Shown here one piece after another: positions 14,866-22,361 of a DNA stretch of 64,000 nucleotides. A program made the translations under genes and the position numbers. Position 1 is the first letter of the stretch. Each line of letters begins with the position of its first letter. The notes beneath the pieces were generated by a model. It did not search any database. It was given only the letters and a program-made list of their open reading frames with translations, and had not been told where the DNA came from. Source of the stretch: Colimorpha sp045222295 (GTDB lineage: Bacteria; Bacteroidota; Bacteroidia; Bacteroidales; P3); the NCBI GenBank assembly GCA_045222295.1, contig JBGUXP010000006.1:186001-250000 (forward strand). The letters run 5' to 3'.

Positions 14866-15945
14866 TTATTTTATTTGCAGTTTGCAAATTTCTTTGATGG
14901 TGTTCTGGGCGAGGTTGTCGAAAGCGTCGCGTACAGGGTCATTGGTCTGTGCGGGGTTGAAGAGCGCTGCGGGCTTGCCGTTGTCGCCACTCTCGGCGAT
15001 GCTTTGCACCAGGGGTATCTCGCCCAGCAAGGGGATGTCCATCTCCTCGGCTAACTTGCGGCAGCCGCCCTTACCGAAGATATAGTATTTATTGTTAGGC
15101 AGTTCGGCGGGAGTGAAGTAGGCCATGTTCTCAACGAATCCCAGAACTGGGATGTTTACGTTTTCATTGCGGAAGAGCTCCACGCCACGTACCACGTCGG
15201 CCAACGCCACCTGCTGGGGGGTGCTGACGATGATGGCACCGGTGACAGGGAGGGTTTGGGCGAGGGTGAGTTGGATGTCGCCAGTTCCCGGGGGCATATC
15301 GACCACCATGTAGTCTATCTCTTCCCACCAGGTTTCGCCGATAAGCTGCTTGAGAGCGCCACTGGCCATTGGACCGCGCCAGGCGAGGGCTTTGGAGGCA
15401 TCGACAAAGAATCCCACTGACATCAGCTTGATGCCGTATTTCTCGATGGGGAGCATATAGGTCTTGTCGCCCACATGGTGGCCGTAGACCTCCTCGCCTT
15501 CGATGTTGAACATGATGGGGATAGAGGGACCATAGATGTCGGCATCGACCAGGGCTACTTTGGCTCCCGTCTTGGCCAGCGACACTGCCAAGTTGGCAGC
15601 CACGGTGCTCTTGCCCACGCCGCCTTTGCCGGAGGCCACGGCTATGATGTTGTGGACATTCTTTAAGACCTCTTTGAACTCCTCTTTGGGGTCGGGCTGG
15701 GGGCGCGAGGTGAGGTTGATCTCCACTTCGGCGTTGCGGTCCACCATCTCGTGAATGGCGTTGATGCAGTCGTCGCTCATCTTTTTCTTCATGGGACAGG
15801 CGGGGGTGGTGAGGACGAGGTCGAAGCTCACCTTCATGCCGTCAACCTTGATATTCTCAATCATGCCGAGCTCTGTGAGGCTGCGGCCGAGGTCGGGGTC
15901 GTTGACATGGCCGAGGGCCATCTCTATCTGTGTTGTTGTTATCAT
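14866..15945 (-). CDS. Mrp/NBP35-family P-loop ATPase, iron-sulfur cluster carrier (ApbC)
   Basis: A 359-residue Mrp protein. Residues 1-90 are the MIP18/DUF59 domain (NDPDLGRSLTELGMI; TTPACPMKKKM). The deviant Walker A of the MinD/Mrp type is SGKGGVGKST near 105-114, then DADIYGPSIP and the switch VDMPPGTGDIQLTLAQ. The C-terminal CxxC of many Mrp proteins is not seen; only one Cys is near GKGGCRK, a variation I believe is common in Bacteroidota. It likely loads 4Fe-4S clusters onto apo-proteins, in line with the downstream Nfu gene. Confidence 0.93.
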   Translation of the reverse strand: MITTTQIEMALGHVNDPDLGRSLTELGMIENIKVDGMKVSFDLVLTTPACPMKKKMSDDCINAIHEMVDRNAEVEINLTSRPQPDPKEEFKEVLKNVHNIIAVASGKGGVGKSTVAANLAVSLAKTGAKVALVDADIYGPSIPIMFNIEGEEVYGHHVGDKTYMLPIEKYGIKLMSVGFFVDASKALAWRGPMASGALKQLIGETWWEEIDYMVVDMPPGTGDIQLTLAQTLPVTGAIIVSTPQQVALADVVRGVELFRNENVNIPVLGFVENMAYFTPAELPNNKYYIFGKGGCRKLAEEMDIPLLGEIPLVQSIAESGDNGKPAALFNPAQTNDPVRDAFDNLAQNTIKEICKLQIK

Positions 15946-15975
15946 TTCTTTTTTTGATTTCTATAGTGAATTATT

Positions 15976-17004
15976 TTATTCTCCGAATATTTCTTTGAGT
16001 TTGTTTTCTAATTCTTGTCCCCGCAAATTGCGTGCCAGGATTTTCCCATCAGGTCCTACGAGTACGGTGGAGGGGATGGACTGGATTCCGTAGAGTTTTC
16101 CTCCGGCCGACGACCAGCCGCGGAGGTCGCTGACATGGTTGGTCCAGTTCAGGTGGTCATCAGTGATGGCCTTCAGCCAGGCTTCGCGGTTGTTGTCGAG
16201 CGAGACGCTGAAGATTTCGAAACCGTTGTTGTGATATTGTTGGTAGAGTCGCACGACATTGGGATTCTCCATGCGGCAAGGACGACACCAAGAGGCCCAA
16301 AAGTCAATGAGTACTACCTTGCCTCGCAGGTCGGAGAGACGGCGCGTCTCACCGTTGCGATCGGGTAGTGCTATGTCAGGTGCTTCCATACCTGCAAGCA
16401 ATATGGTTCGCAGGCGGCTGTCGAGGTGCTGCACGAATTCGTTGTTGGGCCATTTGTCGATGAGGGCGTCGCGAATTTTTTTGTACAGAGGGGCATACTG
16501 TTCGAACGCCTGCTCGAAAAAGGTGACCAGGAATGCGCTCATGAGGGTGCCGGGGTTGGCGGAGAGGAGAGAGTCGAGGCTTTGCTCGATGGGTATCTCC
16601 GGCGTCCACAGACGAGTACGGACGAGGAGGTTGGTAAACTCTTTGTAGAGCTCCATATTCTCCGACCCTTTGGAGGAGGTGATGTTGAACTGGCGGAGGG
16701 TGGGCATATAATCCACCGCCATGGTGATTTTCTCTTTGGGCATGAGGATGAGGTGGAGCATGACGTTGGTGTTTTCCAGGTTGAGGGCCAGCATGAGAGG
16801 GTCGGCTAGAGCACGCTCAAGCTGGATGCGACCCTTGCTGTCGGGGGTGAGGGTGTCGGTGGGTACCAGCCGACCGCCTTGGGCTTGACTGACAATAATA
16901 CGCATACCATCCTCCAAGCCGTTGAAGGTGCAATTAAGGGAACTTTTCTGAGCACTGGCGGTAATGGTTGTCAAGAGGGTTATGAGTAAAAAAAGACGTT
17001 TCAT
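15976..17004 (-). CDS. TlpA-like thiol:disulfide oxidoreductase with DUF4369-type N-terminal domain
   Basis: A 342-residue periplasmic or outer-surface redox protein. Signal peptide (about 1-18, TASAQ), an N-terminal beta-rich domain typical of Bacteroidota AhpC/TSA proteins (residues 20-110), a helical linker, and a thioredoxin fold from about 205 with the active site WASWCRPCRMEN. The C-terminus VGPDGKILARNLRGQELENKL is standard. It probably reduces or isomerises disulfides of exported proteins. It lies 15 bases downstream of the S41 protease gene. Confidence 0.9.
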   Translation of the reverse strand: MKRLFLLITLLTTITASAQKSSLNCTFNGLEDGMRIIVSQAQGGRLVPTDTLTPDSKGRIQLERALADPLMLALNLENTNVMLHLILMPKEKITMAVDYMPTLRQFNITSSKGSENMELYKEFTNLLVRTRLWTPEIPIEQSLDSLLSANPGTLMSAFLVTFFEQAFEQYAPLYKKIRDALIDKWPNNEFVQHLDSRLRTILLAGMEAPDIALPDRNGETRRLSDLRGKVVLIDFWASWCRPCRMENPNVVRLYQQYHNNGFEIFSVSLDNNREAWLKAITDDHLNWTNHVSDLRGWSSAGGKLYGIQSIPSTVLVGPDGKILARNLRGQELENKLKEIFGE

Positions 17005-17019
17005 TTTTTATGCAATATT

Positions 17020-18618
17020 TTAATGTTTCACTTGTTTCAAATCTTCATCCTCGGGCAGGTAGATGCGATAGAATGCTTCCTGTCCATAAAGGAAATCGCC
17101 GATGTAGGCTTTAATCATGGTGCGTATAAGGTTCCGGTGGGTTGCCAGACCTTTGCTGTCAAGAGGTATACCCTCGCTTTCGCCGAGAGTTACCATCCGT
17201 TGGATAGTATTGTCGCTCACTGCAAAGTGGTGGAAAAAGTCGTCGAGAGTGGGGTATTGTCTCAGCCATTCGGCGGCATGCAGGCGAACCTGTTCAAAAG
17301 CGGTGCGGTTGAGGAGCCCTTTGGAGGAGAGTTTGTTGTAGTAGACGAATGTGTGGTCCTTGTGGTAGGGGATAAGTTGGTCAGGGAAGATGCCGCCACC
17401 ACCATAGACTACACGACCACCCACGGTAAAGTAGGGCGTAGAGTCGGTAATGTGCAGCGTGGGGTTGTCGACATAGGATTCTTCCATGAGTTGTTCCACA
17501 TAGTCGTGGTAGTATTCGTCGGTGCCTTGATTGTAGGGACGTTGGATGGAACGGCCCGAGGGGGTGTAGTAGCGAGCCACCGTGAGCAGCAGGGCGGAGC
17601 CGTCGTTGAGTTTGAATTCGCGCTGAACGAGTCCCTTGCCGAAGGTACGTCGTCCCACGATGGTAGCACGGTCATTGTCCTGCAGGGCACCGCTCACCAC
17701 CTCGCTAGCGGAGGCCGACCCCTCATCGACCATTACTGTTATCCTTCCCTGGGTGAACAATCCGCCACGCCGGGCATAGACGTTTTCGCGCCGTTGGTGG
17801 GCCCCCTGGGTATAGACAATGAGACTGCCGGCGGGGAGCAATTCGTTTGCGATGCCTATGGCCGATTCGAGCGAGCCGCCGGTGTTGCCGCGCAGGTCGA
17901 AGATAAGGTTGGTCATTCCTTTGTTGACAAGGTTGCGGAGAGCGAGGTGGAATTCGTCGTGGCTTGTGGAGGAGAAGGAGGAGAGGAGGATGTAGCCCGT
18001 GGTGTCGTTGAGCATGGCGCTATAGAGCAGGGTTTTGTGGTTAACGATACCGCGGCGGATGTTGAAGGTCAGTTTTTTCTTGTTAGTGGCACCGCGGCGT
18101 ATATCAATGGCTACCGTCGAACGACGAGGGCCACGCAAGCGTGCCACTACAGAGTCGGCGGGCATACCTACGCCACTGACTTGCACGCCGTCGACACTCC
18201 AAATCATGTCGCCTGGGAGTATCCCCGAGTTGGCCGAAGGACCGTCGTCGAGTACCTGCCCGACAAAGGAGGTGTCGCCCTCGCGGCGTATTACGAGACC
18301 TACACCCTCGAAATTGCCACGCATCATCTCTGCGGTGCGTTCGGTCTCGCGGGCTGTGAGGTAGGTGCTATGTGGATCGAGATCGTTGAGCATCACGCTC
18401 ACCAGCCGTTCACTGAGGGAGTCGGCATCGATGGAGTCCACGTACTGGCGTTCCACTAAGTCGAGAACCTCGCTCATCTTGCCTTGCAGAGAGGTGTAGT
18501 CCGACATGTTTCTGCCTGTTTGGTGCGAGCCAAACATAAGACCTATCACCACACCCATGACCATGGCGATGACGATAAGTATCTTGTTGCCGTTGTTGGA
18601 AGAGTTCTCGTTAGTCAT
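17020..18618 (-). CDS. S41 family C-terminal processing peptidase
   Basis: A 532-residue periplasmic serine protease. One N-terminal membrane helix (about 11-28), a PDZ domain near 95-165 (SANSGILPGDMIWSVDGVQV), and the S41 catalytic domain with the nucleophile in VDEGSASASEVVSGAL and the general-base Lys in RRTFGKGLVQREF. It belongs to the CtpA/Prc family, which trims C-termini of periplasmic proteins. The C-terminal 120 residues are helical. It overlaps the DMT transporter gene by eight bases, which indicates co-translation. Confidence 0.93.
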   Translation of the reverse strand: MTNENSSNNGNKILIVIAMVMGVVIGLMFGSHQTGRNMSDYTSLQGKMSEVLDLVERQYVDSIDADSLSERLVSVMLNDLDPHSTYLTARETERTAEMMRGNFEGVGLVIRREGDTSFVGQVLDDGPSANSGILPGDMIWSVDGVQVSGVGMPADSVVARLRGPRRSTVAIDIRRGATNKKKLTFNIRRGIVNHKTLLYSAMLNDTTGYILLSSFSSTSHDEFHLALRNLVNKGMTNLIFDLRGNTGGSLESAIGIANELLPAGSLIVYTQGAHQRRENVYARRGGLFTQGRITVMVDEGSASASEVVSGALQDNDRATIVGRRTFGKGLVQREFKLNDGSALLLTVARYYTPSGRSIQRPYNQGTDEYYHDYVEQLMEESYVDNPTLHITDSTPYFTVGGRVVYGGGGIFPDQLIPYHKDHTFVYYNKLSSKGLLNRTAFEQVRLHAAEWLRQYPTLDDFFHHFAVSDNTIQRMVTLGESEGIPLDSKGLATHRNLIRTMIKAYIGDFLYGQEAFYRIYLPEDEDLKQVKH

Positions 18619-19558
18619 TTTTCGCTTGATTAGTTTGTTCGACAGGTTCGATTACCGCTGCACGGCTCTTGTTGACCACCCATACACCGGTGAATACCAG
18701 TATGGCGGCTAGCATCTTGGTAAAGGTCAAGCGGTCCATGGCCGTCCAGATGGCTACGGCAATGGCTATGATGGGTTGTAAGTATCCGTACATGCTCACC
18801 AGCGTGGGTCTGATGCGTTTCTGGGCTGCAGGAATGAGGTAGTATGCAATAAAAGTGGAGAAGAAAATCATAAAGGCAATCTCCCACCACACATAGTTGG
18901 GTACCGCCGCGAATTGGGTCGTGGGCAAGTGTGGCAGTGTGAAGGGTATGGCCAGAATGAACGAGAAGAGGAACATCCACTTCATGCTCGTCACCACCGA
19001 ATAGCGCGCGATGAGGTTGCGGCAGGTGCCGAGATAAAGGGCGAAGATAATATAGTTGGCGAAACAGAAGATGATACCGACAGGTTCGGTTTCTGAAGCC
19101 CCATTACCTCCGAAGGTGCTTTGAAGAATGAGCCACAGGATGCCGCCGAAACTCAACGCTACACCGAGAGCTTTCTTCCAAGTGATGGGCTCCTTGAGGA
19201 AGATGGCTGCCACGAACATGGTGAAGATAGGCGTAGTGGTGCTCATCACTGAGAGGTCGACAGGAGTGGTATGGGCAATGGCGTGTAGGAAGGTGAGCTG
19301 CGGCATGAAGAGGCCGAGGAAACCGGCACCCGCCAGCTTCAGCAGGTCTTTCCGTGAAACTTGTTCCTTGGGCAGGAACAGAGATACCAGCCAGAACAAT
19401 CCGCCGGCTACCAGGGCACGCATGGCGAAGAGCACAATGGGCTCGATGCCACCGTCAGTGGCAATATCACGGCAGACGACGACATTGATACCGAAGATGA
19501 CATAAGCTGCTGCCGCCGCTGCATGGCCCGTGGCTACATGAGGATTAATCTTGCCCAT
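18611..19558 (-). CDS. EamA/DMT-superfamily transporter
   Basis: A 315-residue membrane protein with ten predicted helices arranged as two EamA repeats (first repeat includes AMRALVAGGLFWLVSLF and TTPIFTMFVAAIFLKEPITW; second includes PTLVSMYGYLQPIIAIAVAI). Substrates of this family are metabolites or amino acids and cannot be told from sequence. It is separated from purD only by a 24-base micro-repeat. Confidence 0.88.
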   Translation of the reverse strand: MGKINPHVATGHAAAAAAYVIFGINVVVCRDIATDGGIEPIVLFAMRALVAGGLFWLVSLFLPKEQVSRKDLLKLAGAGFLGLFMPQLTFLHAIAHTTPVDLSVMSTTTPIFTMFVAAIFLKEPITWKKALGVALSFGGILWLILQSTFGGNGASETEPVGIIFCFANYIIFALYLGTCRNLIARYSVVTSMKWMFLFSFILAIPFTLPHLPTTQFAAVPNYVWWEIAFMIFFSTFIAYYLIPAAQKRIRPTLVSMYGYLQPIIAIAVAIWTAMDRLTFTKMLAAILVFTGVWVVNKSRAAVIEPVEQTNQAKND

Positions 19559-19561
19559 TAA

Positions 19562-19585
19562 ATCAACCTATCAACTTATCAATCC
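19562..19585. repeat. 8-bp tandem repeat filling the purD-DMT spacer
   Basis: ATCAACCT, ATCAACTT, ATCAATCC. The 28-base intergenic spacer contains essentially nothing else. Confidence 0.85.
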
Positions 19586-19586
19586 T

Positions 19587-20894
19587 TCATTTTTCTTGCA
19601 TCAGTTTGAGGAGGTCTTGACCGATATCACGACGGTTGTATTTGCCGTTCCAAGAGATGCCCAAGCTGCGGTTGTAACTTTTGAGGAGTGCCTCTGGGAG
19701 GCTGTTGGCAAGGGCGGTGGTGCAGAGGACACGGCCGCCGTTGGTGACGAGCTTGCCCAGTTCGTTGCGCTTGGTACCACAGTGGAAGACGAGGGTTTCG
19801 TCGTCGGTGCCAAGGTCGATAATATCGCCTTTCTTATAGGATTCCGGGTAACCGCCAGCCACCATCATGACACAGGCAGCGGTGCGGGAGTCAATCTCAA
19901 GTTTGCAGCCGTCGAGATTGCCGTGAGCGGCGTTCTCGAAGAGTTCGACGATGTCGCTCTTGATGCGTGGGAAGACGCTCTCGGTCTCGGGGTCACCCAT
20001 GCGGACGTTGTATTCGATGACGAAGGGTTCGGCTTCGGGGGTGCCAATGTTGCTGCACATCAGGCCGATGAAGATGAATCCACAGTAGGGGATCTTCTCG
20101 TCGCGCAGGCCTCGGACGGTGGGCTTGACGATGCGGTCTTCGACTTTTTTCATGAAAGTTTTGTCGGCGAAGGGCACGGGGCTAATGCTGCCCATGCCGC
20201 CGGTGTTGAGTCCGGTGTCGCCTTCGCCAATGCGTTTATAGTCTTTGGCGGAGGGGAGGAGGAGGTAGTGGCTGCCGTCGGTGAGCACAAAGACACTCAT
20301 CTCGATGCCCTCGAGGTATTCCTCGATAACCACGCTGGCGGATGCGTCGCCGAACTTGCGCTCTTTAAGCATTTCGCGCAGATGGGCTTTGGCAGTGGCC
20401 AGGTCGGGTTCTATCAGTACGCCCTTCCCGGCAGCCAGTCCATCGGCTTTCAGCACGTAGGGGGGCTGGAGCGTCTCCAGGAACTTCTCTCCCTCGGCGA
20501 GGGTCTCCACAGTGAAGGTACGGTAGCGGGCCGTGGGAATGTTGTGCCGTTGCATGAAGGCTTTGGCATAGTCCTTGCTGCCTTCGAGCATGGCACCTTG
20601 TTTCGAGGGACCGATGACCATGATGTTCTTCAGCAGGGGCTGCTCGGCGAAGTAGTCGGCGATGCCCGCCACTAGGGGGGCTTCGGGTCCTACCACCATC
20701 ATTTCCACACGGTGGCTGATGGCGAACTGGCCGACGGCTTCAAAGTCAGTGATGTCCAGTTTCACGTTCTCGCCCACCTTTTCTGTTCCTGCGTTGCCAG
20801 GGGCAATAAAGAGTTGGCTGCACTGGGCACTTTGCGCTATTTTATAAGCTATTGCGTGCTCGCGACCGCCCGATCCAAGGAGTAGAATATTCAT
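19587..20894 (-). CDS. purD: Phosphoribosylamine--glycine ligase (GARS)
   Basis: A 435-residue ATP-grasp enzyme for the second step of purine synthesis, joining glycine to phosphoribosylamine. N-terminus MNILLLGSGGREHAIAYKIA, ATP-binding GLAAGKGVLI, GGMGSISPV and the C-terminal GGYPESYKKGD and SYNRSLGISW regions are diagnostic. A longer frame starting 15 codons upstream is rejected because it lacks family residues and would run into the promoter. It heads the minus-strand operon. Confidence 0.95.
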   Translation of the reverse strand: MNILLLGSGGREHAIAYKIAQSAQCSQLFIAPGNAGTEKVGENVKLDITDFEAVGQFAISHRVEMMVVGPEAPLVAGIADYFAEQPLLKNIMVIGPSKQGAMLEGSKDYAKAFMQRHNIPTARYRTFTVETLAEGEKFLETLQPPYVLKADGLAAGKGVLIEPDLATAKAHLREMLKERKFGDASASVVIEEYLEGIEMSVFVLTDGSHYLLLPSAKDYKRIGEGDTGLNTGGMGSISPVPFADKTFMKKVEDRIVKPTVRGLRDEKIPYCGFIFIGLMCSNIGTPEAEPFVIEYNVRMGDPETESVFPRIKSDIVELFENAAHGNLDGCKLEIDSRTAACVMMVAGGYPESYKKGDIIDLGTDDETLVFHCGTKRNELGKLVTNGGRVLCTTALANSLPEALLKSYNRSLGISWNGKYNRRDIGQDLLKLMQEK

Positions 20895-20928
20895 GTATTT
20901 TATTTTTGTTGTTTCTATAAATAAAATG

Positions 20929-20959
20929 CAAAAATACATAATCCAATCGACATGGCAAA
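20929..20959 (-). promoter_or_regulatory. Promoter for purD and downstream operon
   Basis: Minus strand TTTG, about 19 bases, TATTTTTG followed by CA, 35 bases upstream of the ATG. The remaining 20960-21123 sequence shows no gene or clear structure. Confidence 0.65.
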
Positions 20960-21123
20960 AAAAAATTGTAAATAGTAATTTTTTGCCAACAGTTTCCCCC
21001 GGTATTTTCCTTTTTGGAATGAAAGAGCATCCTTTGGGAATCCTGACGCAGACACTCTACCAATTCACGGTGTCTTCTATGTCCTTCCTCTGTATCTTGA
21101 AATAGGGGTGATTTTGGGTGATT

Positions 21124-21771
21124 TCACCCCTTGGGTTCGTAGGTTTGGAAGAGGATGACCCAGTTGGTGGAAGTGAGGGTGAAGTTGATTCCAAGTGCCT
21201 CATTGAGGGATGCTTGCCACCATGTGCGAGGGTGGAAGTCTTGGAGCGGCCAGCGGAGACCGTCGCTGGTAAGGGAGGTGGAGGGGTCAAGGACAAACAT
21301 CGAAACCTGTTGTTTTGGGAAGGAGGGGCAGGTATGGGTACCATGCAGGGCGACGAAGCGGCCGTGGTCGGTCAGCATCTCGATATCAATCCCAGGGTAT
21401 TCTTCGGCGAAGGTGACGAGATAACTGATGTTTCCTAATGTGTGGTCCTCGCGCTTGCCAGTGGCACCGAGAATGGTGATTTTGAGTGATGAGTGATCGA
21501 ACTCATCACTAATCCAAGCCATGGCCTTGTGGAGGTCGTTGTAGTCCTGTTCGGCGACATGTATCCAGCGGTCGCCGAGGTTGCGTTTGTCGCTCTCTGA
21601 AAGCGAGTCGCCGTCGCCAATGACCACGAAGTCAGTGGTGAGTGCTGAGTGCTGAGTTGTGAATTGTGAGTAGGCGCTATCACAATAGATCACAAAGTCG
21701 GCTTCGTGGAGGGCGCGGAGAGGAACGGGGTGGGTGGGAAAGTCGCCAGCGGCGAGAATGACTACATTCAT
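21124..21771 (-). CDS. Thiamine pyrophosphokinase
   Basis: A 215-residue enzyme that makes thiamine diphosphate from thiamine and ATP. Motifs: VIGDGDSLS (catalytic Asp pair), DYNDLHKAMAW (metal site), and GATGKREDHTLGNI, all standard for bacterial TPK. The C-terminal thiamine-binding beta domain (SLTSDGLRWPL; NEALG; TNWVILFQ) is present. Two micro-repeats lie inside the gene: one adds YSQFTTQHSALTTD before the VIGDGDS motif, the other FDHSSLK after the KAMAW helix. The gene ends the riboswitch-controlled operon and overlaps the transporter stop/start by four bases. Confidence 0.93.
   Translation of the reverse strand: MNVVILAAGDFPTHPVPLRALHEADFVIYCDSAYSQFTTQHSALTTDFVVIGDGDSLSESDKRNLGDRWIHVAEQDYNDLHKAMAWISDEFDHSSLKITILGATGKREDHTLGNISYLVTFAEEYPGIDIEMLTDHGRFVALHGTHTCPSFPKQQVSMFVLDPSTSLTSDGLRWPLQDFHPRTWWQASLNEALGINFTLTSTNWVILFQTYEPKG
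21485..21510. repeat. 7-bp direct repeat with inverted copy inside the thiamine pyrophosphokinase gene
   Basis: GAGTGAT twice, then after a short gap ACTCATCACT. AGTGATGAGT (21485-21494) and ACTCATCACT (21501-21510) are a perfect 10-base inverted pair. Confidence 0.85.
21637..21671 (-). repeat. 7-bp tandem repeat inside the thiamine pyrophosphokinase gene
   Basis: Five plus-strand units GGTGAGT, GCTGAGT, GCTGAGT, TGTGAAT, TGTGAGT, encoding SQFTTQHSALTT on the minus strand, in a loop before the catalytic GDGDS motif. Confidence 0.88.
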
Positions 21772-22361
21772 TGTGACAAAGTGTTAATGCATGAATGATT
21801 AAGGGCCTCTTTGCGCCAGCGGATGATGCCAAGAATGACGAATACTTCGAAGATGATGTAGAGGATGGCAGAGGCGTAGTTGCCGCTGGATTGGAAGAGG
21901 TATATCATCATGGGCTCCACGAGTAGCCAGCAGAACCACTGCTGCCACCATTTCTGTGCCAGCATGAGCATGCCTACGATGTTGAGTGCCGATGAGATGC
22001 CGTCGATGACGGGATGGTTGCTTTCGTTGGGCAAGTGAACCAGCAGGAACCAGAACGCCACGCTGAGGAGGGCGGTGACGGTGAGAATCTGCCACCAGTA
22101 GTGTCGCGGGCAACTGCCGATGGGACGCTCCTCCCTATTCTTGCTTTGAACGATGCCTCGCCAGATGAGGAGACCGTAGATGGACATGATGAAGTTATAG
22201 ATGCAGATGGAACCGTTGGCGTAGTAGCCGACAGAGAATTCGATGACGGCATAGAAGGCCGACATGAGTAGACTCAACGGCCAGAACCATCGGTCTGCCC
22301 TATATTCGCTGACGATATAGGCCAAGCCGATGGTTGCGCCGATGATGTCCAGAGTATTCAT
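21768..22361 (-). CDS. pnuT: PnuT-type thiamine transporter (PnuC family)
   Basis: A 197-residue inner membrane protein with about seven helices of the PnuC nicotinamide riboside/mononucleotide transporter fold (YIVSEYRADRWFWPLSLLMS; YGLLIWRG; WKW-type segment as WQQWFCWLLVEP). Placement between a TPP-riboswitch-controlled TonB receptor and thiamine pyrophosphokinase assigns it to the PnuT subgroup, which moves thiamine by facilitated diffusion with trapping by phosphorylation. The kinase next door supplies that trapping step. It begins directly after the receptor stop. Confidence 0.88.
   Translation of the reverse strand: MNTLDIIGATIGLAYIVSEYRADRWFWPLSLLMSAFYAVIEFSVGYYANGSICIYNFIMSIYGLLIWRGIVQSKNREERPIGSCPRHYWWQILTVTALLSVAFWFLLVHLPNESNHPVIDGISSALNIVGMLMLAQKWWQQWFCWLLVEPMMIYLFQSSGNYASAILYIIFEVFVILGIIRWRKEALNHSCINTLSQ

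Noticed and set aside
20960..21123. Possible small gene or RNA between purD and the thiamine operon
   Set aside because: Short frames have no start context or family pattern and no hairpin or promoter element is present.
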